Shown: piece after piece, positions 56,094 to 64,000 of the stretch | How positions within the stretch are numbered: the stretch's first letter is position 1 | How the letters are laid out: every line of letters starts with the position of its first letter | Origin: Dastarcus helophoroides | Lineage: Eukaryota; Arthropoda; Insecta; Coleoptera; Bothrideridae | DNA length: 64,000 nucleotides | Assembly: GCA_028583605.1 (NCBI GenBank) | Contig: CM053328.1 | Location: 11,634,782-11,698,781 of the forward strand | Direction of reading: 5' to 3' | The notes under the pieces: generated by a model | What the model saw: the letters and a program-made list of their open reading frames with translations, nothing else | The model's database searches: none | What the model was told of the DNA's origin: nothing | Position numbers and translations under genes: made by a program

Positions 56094-57665
56094 TAATATA
56101 TCCTGCTAAAACAAACAAGAGACAAGAAATAATTCTAGCAGGAGACTTAAACGTCGGTCAGGTAAAGCCGTAGATAGACAAATAGTAGGACGACACGGAG
56201 ATAAGGTAGTGAACAATAATGGACAATGATGGATAGAGTTATGTGAACAACATTTTCTGAAAAATTTTGAATGTGTTCTTTCAACACAGAAATATTAACA
56301 AATACACTAGGATTCAGAGAACGAGGATTTTAAAGTCAATACTAGATTATGTCATCATGAAATAGAATTCGCCGATTTTTGCACACGATGTGAAAGTATG
56401 GAGAGGAGCAGAATGCGGATCAAACCACCTGTTAGTTAAAGCTCCGTTAGAAATAAAACGTAGAGATCAGACAGAAGAAAGAGTGAAAAAAGCTTGGACG
56501 GTTTGAAACATTAGTCCACGAAATTTTTGTATAAAGTACTTCTATCCCAAAAAACTGCGGTATAAAATAACAGGACGTGCGGAAAAAAGGTACGAAAAGT
56601 TAAAAGCGAAAATACATGAAGCAGCAAGAGAGGTAATAGGAACGAGAGATACAACTAGAACAAAAATTATTGATGGATGAACGAGCTAACAGAAATAGTA
56701 GAGGAGAAAAAGGTTATATCTTAGATGGCTTAGCACAAAAGATGTGGAAGATCAAAGATATTGTAAGAGATACAGATACATGGCCAAGAAGCTCATGAAG
56801 AAGGCAAAAAATCATGCTTGGGATAGAAAATCTGCTCAAATAAACTCAGTGACAGGGGGATCTAGGTCAGTCACGAAATACAATAAGCAGTATAAAGAGA
56901 AATACGAATGAAAGAAGCAAAATAATTCTCATCAATCTGGAAAGATGGAAAGATTATTATAATTAGCTGTTAACTGAAAACCGACTAGATTAGCTTGATA
57001 TACACCTAGTAGTGGTGATGGAACCAGACGAGGAACAAGAAAAAATTTCTCCAGAAGAAGTGAAAGCAGCACTACAAAAAATAAAAAGCAGTAAAGTTCC
57101 TGGACCGGGTGGTTTACCTATCGAGTTAATTAAATATGCTGCCACAGAAGTCGTAGATAAAATCTGCGAAATATTCAACCAATGTTTAGCTAAAGACGAC
57201 ATCCCAAAAGATTGGAAAGTATCCTATTTAAGCTCAATCTGTAAGAAAGGAAACCGGCGCGATTGCCAGAACTACAGAGGGATAAGTATGACATTATCGA
57301 TTGGCAAATTATATGGAAGAGTTCTCAAAACCAGAGTTGGAGAGGAAGCTACAGACACCGAAGGACAGAGCGGCTTCTTTAGACCTGGAAGGTATTCCGA
57401 GGATAATATCTTCACATTGAAACATATAGCAGAAAATAAACTCTTACGAGGCAGAGAACTCCCTGTCACCTTTGTAGATGTGATCAAAGCATACGACCCG
57501 GTTTTCTTCCAAAAACTGTAGATGGCAATGGGACAATCAGGCGTGAGCAAAAGATACGTTCGAGCTACGAAAGCTCTATACGCAGAGAACCTGGTAACTG
57601 TCAGAAATGGAAATGCAGTGGCATCTCCATTCCTGCAAACAAAGGGATTAAATCAAAGCTGCTGT
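56094..57665 (+). pseudogene. RTE-like LINE, endonuclease and 5' half of the reverse transcriptase
   Basis: Broken frames give the endonuclease block EIILAGDLN near 56129 and, further on, SILDYVIMK and VWRGAECGSNHLLVKAPLE (SNH for the catalytic SDH). A linker with RAEKRYEKLKAKIHEAAREV follows. The frame 57012-57521 holds the start of the reverse transcriptase: ISPEEVKAALQKIKSSKVPG, PGGLPIELIKY, NYRGISMTLSIGKLYGRVL, GQSGFFRPG and VTFVDVIKAYDPV. After a stop, MAMGQSGVSKRYVRATKALY and VRNGNA continue to about 57650. The FADD block is missing, so the element ends inside the RT. It lies directly after a C-terminal fragment of a related element. Confidence 0.85.
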
Positions 57666-59150
57666 AGTAGCTGCTGGATAGATTAATTTTGTGATAATTA
57701 TTTCCCTTTTTTTTTGAACTCCCGGTTTACTCATTATTGCTTTAAAGTAATCCCTCTTTAAAACTGATCTACTTTATAGGTCTTAATCTGTTGAGATCTT
57801 TTAATCTGGTGGTCACTCCATGAAGTTAATACGTATTTCTTAAATTTTTGAAATCGATCATGAACTATCACTCCTTGAAAAAAAAATATAGATATATTTT
57901 TCGTAGAGTCGATTAGCCTATTGATTTTAAAATAAAATATTTTTGCGATAACAGTCACTGTTATTGCGGTAAACTGACTGTTATAAATTACTTTAACCTC
58001 AAATATAATAATTGTTAACATAGTTCCATTCGGGTAAAAAAGTGGCCTAAAACATACCCAAGAAAATATTTTCCTTTTTTAGTCCCACTAAAATTAATTT
58101 TCCTATTCTCGACTTGTCTCGCTATAGATAATAATTCTAGGATTACGATAATGTAAGTCAGAGCTCAAAAAAAGGCAGACTCTGAAATCACAGAGGACAC
58201 AATATTAATATAAAGGGTGGGGGGGGGTGCTGATACAAGAAACTGTTTCCTTGTTATGCGTTTATTAAATATGCAATATGGACAATAATATCGTGACTAC
58301 AATATTTAAACAAGACCTTAAAGTTTTATTTAAAATCAATAATTATTATCATAAAATTTTTGATCACTTGTGGAAGTTTCCTTGTCATTTATATTTACAT
58401 TATGAAAGTCTACTTAACGTTTTGAATAATATAAAAAATCTTACAATTTAATTTGAATTAACTTTTAACTGTACTATAAAAATTTCCATAATTTAATGAA
58501 ATATATTCACAAAAACAAGTAATTAAATTTCACTTATTTGTTTACATATGAAACCAGTGCAAATATTAACATTTTTATATTCGATAAATTTATTCACGAC
58601 AATTTTAATGACAATTCGAAAAATGTGCCATATTTATTTCTTTTTGCATAGTTACTATTTAATTAATATGTAAATTTTACGTGGTCATCGACTATTCGAA
58701 TATAAATTCGTTTATTTTTTGACTTTTAAAGGCATTCACAATGTTTCGGTGACTTACAACTCCTCCATCTTGACTTATTTACTATCAATTTATCCTAAAA
58801 TGTTTTACTTATTTATAAAACAAGAATTAAATCTTTGCACTTTTATTTTTGCAGACAATCGATAATTTTTCTAAATTATTATTAGATATTACATAGATTC
58901 CTCCAAAATTGTGTTTATATCAATCAATACTTTTGTTCCATAGGTTAAGACGAATCTCAATATAATTAAATTACTTCAACTTAGTATTACTTTCACCTGT
59001 TTTTCTATACATTAGTTTCTGAAATTAAATTTTAGTGATATGAGGTAACAAACGAGGTTTGCAGAAGAATAAACAATTTTAGCAAGAAACCGATAATAAT
59101 TAATTCTCTCAGTTATATTTTACGTTGGAATTTTTTTCTAAAAAAACTCT
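57666..59150. other. AT-rich DNA without a recognised feature
   Basis: No gene or repeat relation is visible. A run of nine G (58215-58223) and a GTCGATTAGCCTATTGATTT stretch stand out, and short frames are not convincing. Confidence 0.3.
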
Positions 59151-59655
59151 TTGTCGCCTTAAAATAGATGCCTTCGACTGTTCGAAACCATTATTATTTT
59201 TTTCCTATAAAGCAGACAAGTTTTCCTGTTTTATTTTAAGTTTGGTTGTTTTTTTTATAAGGTAATAATTGTTCCAATTTTATTTTAGGTTTACTTTCTT
59301 TTCTATAAAATAGTTTCGAAAACCAAACGAAAATTGTTTTTCTATAAAATGGTTTTGAAAATTATATTTTTTTATAGAAAGTACCTTCCAAAATGTCCAA
59401 TAAAATAGTTTCCAACTTGTTTTTTCTTTTACAGAAAAAACAAATTTTCTAGTAATAGTTTTTCCATAAAATAATGATTCCTTCAATTTTATTTAAAATT
59501 TATTTGTGTTATTGTAAAATAGTTTACAAACAATTTTATTTCTTTTATAGGAAGCAAATAAACCTTGTAATAATAATTATAATGATATGGTTTAAGCTCA
59601 TTCGTTTTTCTATAAAATAATCAGTTCAGTTCTATTATTGTTGGTTGTTTTTATA

Positions 59656-61023
59656 CAGGATGGACCATAAGTAATGGTACATAGAGCAAGAGTATATTTT
59701 TCGTATAAAAATAACTTGATTAAGCCACATTTACCTGTTACTAAAAGTTGATATTAACAGAGATACAAGGTGTCAAAGTTGCAAACAAATTGTGATTTTT
59801 TCGCATAACTGATGAACACATTTCATTATAGACATGAAATTTGGCATAGGAGGGTTTCTTTGGTCAAAAAATTCTAATTTGCTAACAGATTGTAAGTTTC
59901 TCATAGGGGGCGCCACCGGCGCTACCTTGTATTATTCTAAAACATCATAACTTTTTTTGTGTCTTAATGTATACTTATTTTAAATAGATATTTTTATTTA
60001 CCTACATTTTTTACGTAAAAAAGGTATACTTTCTAAATGTTGATACAAGCAACCGTTTTCAAGATATTTGCCTTCAAAGTTTGCCGTACATTTATTTTAA
60101 GTTAGGTAAATGCGAATTTTTCGCAGTAAGTTTCAAAATAAAAGTAATAAAACTGACTCTTAAATAGTAAACATCAAATATTACTCTACTGACATTATTA
60201 TTACACATATTTTTTAAATTTCTAAAGCAAATTTAAATAAAATTTATTTTCAAATATAAGTATGTGGGAAATCAACGTAAACAATGAATGTAAACAATTA
60301 AAAATCTGGCTGTCTTTTATTGAAATTCATCTTCAAATATCTGCTTTGATCACCCAGACAATTAAAATTTTCTTGTGCAGGACTCAGAGATTGTATCTCA
60401 CATCCCTATGTTAGAAAATAAATTACGTCTTAATTTTTTGGATTTTATTTATTGAGATTTTAAAAATTTATGTAATAATATTATCAGCGAAGTAATATTT
60501 GAAATAAATAAGTTTTAAAGCTGTCTTAGGAATACTTTTTTTTTAAGCCTACTTCGACAATTTAATATTTTAGTAATTTATAACCAAGGCACGTCAAGCT
60601 TTAAAGGCAAATATCTTGGAAACGGTTGCTCGTATCAACTTTTAGAAAGTACGCCTTTTTTTACGTAAAAAATATGGGGAAATAAAATAACTCATTTAAA
60701 ATTTATATACGTGGGAGCACAAAAAGTTATGTTGATTTAGAATTATGCAGGATAGCGAAGCTTGCGCCCCCTATCAGCTATTGGTAATATGTTAACAAAT
60801 TAGAGTTTGTCGACTTAAGAAATTCCCTTGTGCCAAATTTCGTGCCTATTTTACAATTCATTCCATAATTATACGAAAAAGACCGAAATTTTTTTTTCAA
60901 CTTTGACACCCTGTATCTCTGTTAATATCAACTTTTGGTATAAGGTAAATGTAGTTAAATCACATTATTTTTATATGACAAATCCACCATTGCTCTGTGT
61001 ACCATTATTTATGGTCCACCCTG
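59656..61023. mobile_element. Long-TIR MITE of mariner type, 1368 bp
   Basis: TA precedes CAGGATGGACCATAAGTAAT, and the inverted equivalent (ATTTATGGTCCACCCTG) ends at 61023 before TA. The arms match for about 450 bases, with landmarks GTTGATATTAACAGAGATAC, GGGGGCGC, ACATTTTTTACGTAAAAAA and AGCAACCGTTT. The middle 60120-60560 is AT-rich and has no transposase that I can read. Both ends lie in the satellite-like array. It is a deletion derivative or long-hairpin MITE. Confidence 0.85.
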
Positions 61024-61111
61024 TATAAAATAGTTTTTCAAACTATTTATTATTTTCTTTTATAGAAAACCAACAAACATATCAGTTTTTTTTACTTTGT
61101 CTGTTTCTATA

Positions 61112-62009
61112 CAGGGTGTTCTACAATCTATGTGACAAACTTTGTCAGGTGATAGTTGGTTTAATATCAAACATTTTTTCTTAAATGAACATAGATCCGA
61201 TTCATTGTTGTTTAGAAGTTGCAAGATGTTTAAGATTAAAATATTAATAATAATACTATAAAAATTGTTCGAAATGTTCACCCTCGGCTCGAATGCCAGC
61301 ATCACATCGACGGACTAAAGATCAACAGATGAGATTTGGATCATTCCTTATATGGTTAGCTGCATCCTGAATTCTTTCAAGTAACTGTAGGTGTAATGAT
61401 TTCAATATGGTAGACAAGCTGTTTCATATGTCCCCAGAAATAAAAATCCACAGGATTTAGATCCGGGGAACGCGGTAGCCATGCTGTTATATCTCTTGAA
61501 CCTACCCATTTATTCGGGAAATGATTATTTTACAATCAGTTACTTGTCAGCCACTATGTGGTGGTGGACCATCATTTTGCACAATATTAAGCTCTACGTC
61601 ATCCATGAAATCAAAAAGTTTGTGTTCGAAAAAATGTATATAGAGATCTGCATTTACATAATCATTTATAAAAAACTTTCTTTTATTGTATTCAGTAAAA
61701 AAGTTCTATCAATCGAGGTATCGCAAGGAGTACTTAGCTATTTGAATTTTTAAAGTTAGGGTTGCTAGCCCTTAGAGATGGCAATTTAAAAATAAAAATA
61801 AACGTGTCTAAGTATTCTTCTGAAGCATGTTTCTTCGCGGTTTTATAGAATTCATCCGTTATCTTTAGGAAGCACTGTATATTTTTAAAATGCTTGTAAC
61901 TTGTAAACAAAAACGAATCTGACCTATGTTCATTTAGGAAAAAATGTTTGAAACAATTAACCCAGCTATAACCTGACAAAGTTTGTCATAGAGCTTGTAG
62001 AACACCCTG
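61112..62009 (-). mobile_element. Internally deleted mariner-superfamily element, 898 bp
   Basis: TA precedes CAGGGTGTTCTACAATCTAT at 61112, and the inverted end at 62009 reads CAGGGTGTTCTACAAGCTCT, with TA outside. The arms match for about 120 bases (TGACAAACTTTGTCAGGT, TAAATGAACATAG). The interior holds the 3' part of a transposase on the minus strand. The N-terminal half is missing. Confidence 0.9.
61256..61700 (-). pseudogene. mariner-superfamily transposase, C-terminal half
   Basis: Minus-strand frames read RKFFINDYVNADLYIHFFEH, then KLFDFMDDVELNIVQNDGPP with PH after it (second catalytic Asp), then WLPRSPDLNPVDFYFWGHMK (third Asp). A shifted frame gives RIQDAANHIRNDPNLIC, a stop, and the end GEHFEQFL. 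The first catalytic Asp and the DNA-binding domain are absent. It is of the same broad family as the gene at 43966 but not a recent copy of it. Confidence 0.85.
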
Positions 62010-62555
62010 TATAAAATAATTTTCAAAACTATTTGTTATTTTCTTTTATAGACAACACACACAGACAAACTTTTCAGTTTTCTTTTTTAATTTGTCTGTT
62101 TCTATATAAAATAATAATTCCTTATATTTTCTTTAACATTTGCCCGCTTTCTATAAAATGCTATTTTCTTCTTGTATAAAAAATAGACAAAATTTCCAAT
62201 TTATTTTTATGCTCCAGTATTTTTTTATAAAATAATCAACGAAGTTTTATTCCAGTTTGTTTGTTTTTCTTTAAAATGGTTTTCGAACCCATTTTTGTTT
62301 GTTACAGAATACGATACAAATTTTCCAAAATTATTTAAAATTTGTCTGTTTTTCTATAAAATAATTCCCTTTAATTTTGTTTGAGATTTTATTGTTTTTA
62401 TGTAGTTTCAGAAGGCAAACTTAAAATATTACATTTGCCTGTTTCTATACAAAATAGTTTTTGAAATCTTTTTTTCTTTCTTTATACAAAAAAATTAAAC
62501 TTTCCTGCTTTAGATTTGCCTTTTATTTTATAAAACAGTAATTCGTTTTTTTTAT

Positions 62556-62697
62556 GGTGGAACACTTGTCCTTAGTTATCTTCAAAAAATGATATAATAA
62601 TCTTGTCCCCTGAAACCAAAAGAGATTAAAAAATACTACAGCGACTTTTGTTGTATTTTTTAACCTCTTCTGATTTTAGAGAATACGATTTGTATAG
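62556..62697. repeat. Foldback repeat, GATAGC-hairpin family, core deleted
   Basis: GTGGAACACTTGTCCTTAG and the arms AATCTTGTCCCCTGAAACC and GATTTTAGAGAATACGATTT enclose ACTACAGCGACTTTTGTTG. It is decayed. Confidence 0.75.
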
Positions 62698-62811
62698 CAA
62701 ATAATTCCTACAATTTTATTTTTAGGTCTTTTTAATAGTTTGAGAAAGGCACAAAGATAGCACAATATATTTGACTGCTTTTCTCTAAAGTAGTTTCAAA
62801 ACTATTTTTTT

Positions 62812-62915
62812 GTGGAACAGACTGGTCTTTGGTTATCTTCAAAAATTGAAATACAAATCTTGTCCCCTGAAACCAAGAAATATTAAAAACACAACAAAAC
62901 GCGTTTTGATTTCTA
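62812..62915. repeat. Foldback repeat, GATAGC-hairpin family, left half
   Basis: TGGAACAGACTGGTCTTTGG, then the arm ATACAAATCTTGTCCCCTGA, then ACACAACAAAACGCGTTTTG. It stops before the hairpin. Confidence 0.75.
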
Positions 62916-63300
62916 TTTTTTCTTCTCTAGAAAGCAGAGTAACTTTCATTTTATTTTGAGCTTGTCTGTTATTCTAAAAAATAATCCCTTCAATTTTATT
63001 TCCAGGTTTACTTTTGTTTTAAAATTTTCGGACCTATTTTTCTTTTATAGAAAGCAGACAAACTTTCCAGTTTTTCTTTTTAAATTTTCATGTATTTTCT
63101 ATAAAATAGTTTCGAAAAGTAAACGACACACATGAAACGTTTACCTGTTTTTCTATAAAACAGATTTCGAAATTACTTTTTTCTTTTATACAAAGTATAC
63201 AAAATTTTCAGTTTTAAGTTTGCCTGCTTCTCTATAAAATACTTTCGAAAAGCCAACGTTAAGTGAAAATTATTAGGTCTGCGTTTTTTAATACAAGAGT

Positions 63301-63816
63301 TTCTGAAACAAATTCTTTAACAAAAAGGGGTTTGAAAATTTTAGAAACAAATTTATATGATATTTCTTCATGATTGTTGTAGTTGTGCCTGAATTTTTCT
63401 AAAAGTATTTTTTCTTTTAAAAAAATTGAGTAATTTTGTCAAAAATAAAAAAAACAGAAGAACTTTCCAGTAGAAATTAAGTACTTTACAAACAAATTAG
63501 TATCAATCCATTTAGTTTTATTAGCTTTTTAGGAAAACAGCCGAACTATACAATATCATACGTTTATCATAAATTTCTAAAAAGTAATAGTTATTTTAGG
63601 AGGAAATACATGAAAATCTAGGTAAATCTAGAAATGATTTCCTGAAACTTCATTTTACATTTGCCTGTTTAGTGTAAAATTTTGAAAATTATCTTTGCTC
63701 TCTTAGGAAAACAGATGAGCTTTACAAAAAAAATGGGAAAACAGACGAACTTATAGAAAAATAGTCAATTTTAGTAACAAATTCTTTGATTTTATTACGC
63801 AAGTCTTTTTTTTTTG
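63301..63816. repeat. AT-rich continuation of the satellite-like array
   Basis: Degenerate AT-rich sequence with traces of the GGAAAACAGACGAACTT part of the array unit near 63530, 63710 and 63745. No gene. Confidence 0.45.
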
Positions 63817-63990
63817 GTGAGACAAACTGGTCCTTGGCTAGCTTCACAAATTAAAATACAAATCTTGTTCTTTGAAACCTAGAAATATTAAAAAAACACA
63901 ACAAAGGTTGTTCTAACGCGTTCGATAGCCAAGCTATCATTTTTAAAGAGATACTTGTTTCTCTCTGATGATAAGAGCTTGGTTATCGAT
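63817..63990. repeat. Foldback repeat, GATAGC-hairpin family, both centres present
   Basis: GTGAGACAAACTGGTCCTTGG is followed by the left arm and, inverted, the CGATAGCCAAGCTATCA hairpin (63921-63937). Then TCTCTCTGATGATAAGAGCT on the plus strand starts the second centre. This copy shows the family is symmetrical, with the core once on each strand. It runs to the window edge. Confidence 0.75.
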
Positions 63991-64000
63991 ATTTATATTT

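Larger units (their letters stand above)
59151..63300 (+). repeat. Degenerate satellite-like array, TTTCTATAAAATAGTTT units
   Basis: Units combine TTTTTCTATAAAATAGTTTC, TTCTTTTATAGAAAGCAGAC, AAACTTTCCAGTTTTATTTT, AAGTTTGTCTG and AATAATTCCTTCAATTTTAT in a fixed order. They recur roughly every 130-160 bases in 59190-59650, 61024-61110, 62010-62560 and 62920-63300. CTATAAAAT and its complement-like TTTTATAG alternate, so each unit can form a stem. Mobile elements interrupt the array at 59656, 61112, 62556 and 62812. It is non-coding. Confidence 0.75.

Overview
This is an animal nuclear DNA window, most likely from an insect with a large, repeat-swollen genome. The grounds are its very high A+T, its many decayed metazoan transposons (mariner, Tigger-like, hAT, jockey-, RTE- and Dong-like LINEs, a Penelope GIY-YIG relic, a solo LTR and a tRNA-derived SINE), and a short TTAGG tract of the insect telomere type. 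I found no intact host protein-coding gene. Every protein similarity I can support belongs to a mobile element, and each of those is broken. The order and species cannot be fixed from what I see.

Layout. 1-2305 is the end of a hAT-like repeat carrying a 396-bp solo LTR. 2306-6400 holds AT-rich filler, a foldback repeat and a mariner relic. 6401-10098 is a complete-looking 3.7-kb hAT-type element without a transposase. 10107-12230 looks like unique DNA. 13349-16534 is a second hAT-like element whose left part is an inverted copy of 1-2305. 17010-22210 is a nest of three dead LINEs. 22715-23690 holds two tiny MITEs and a minisatellite. 24180-24560 is a GC-rich island. 26939-29860 is a third filler-bearing hAT-like element, inserted into the foldback repeat family seen at 3.1 kb. 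30.2-34.9 kb is a degenerate array with RTE, Penelope and SINE pieces. 43326-45549 is a mariner-superfamily element with long inverted repeats and a broken transposase. 51268-54406 is a tandem duplication whose first copy took a Tigger-like insertion. 54815-55712 carries a hammerhead ribozyme. 55.8-57.7 kb is RTE-like. 59.2-63.3 kb is a satellite-like array invaded by two mariner-family elements.

Main themes. (1) At 55071-55124 (minus strand) every conserved position of a hammerhead ribozyme is present with pairing stems. Three other repeat families in the window show decayed versions of the same plan, and a Penelope-type GIY-YIG nuclease fragment lies at 34 kb. (2) The monotonous filler of A/T runs around a TCGA-centred core is not formless. 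It has a loose period near 20 bases, flips strand bias in kilobase blocks, and in three places lies inside elements with hAT-like termini and 8-bp target duplications. (3) Nested insertions and duplicate copies give internal empty sites that order the events: filler copies first, then the solo LTR, Tigger, hAT and mariner insertions.

All homology calls come from reading the sequence by eye against remembered family motifs. No alignment or database search was run, and element boundaries without a stated target duplication are approximate.
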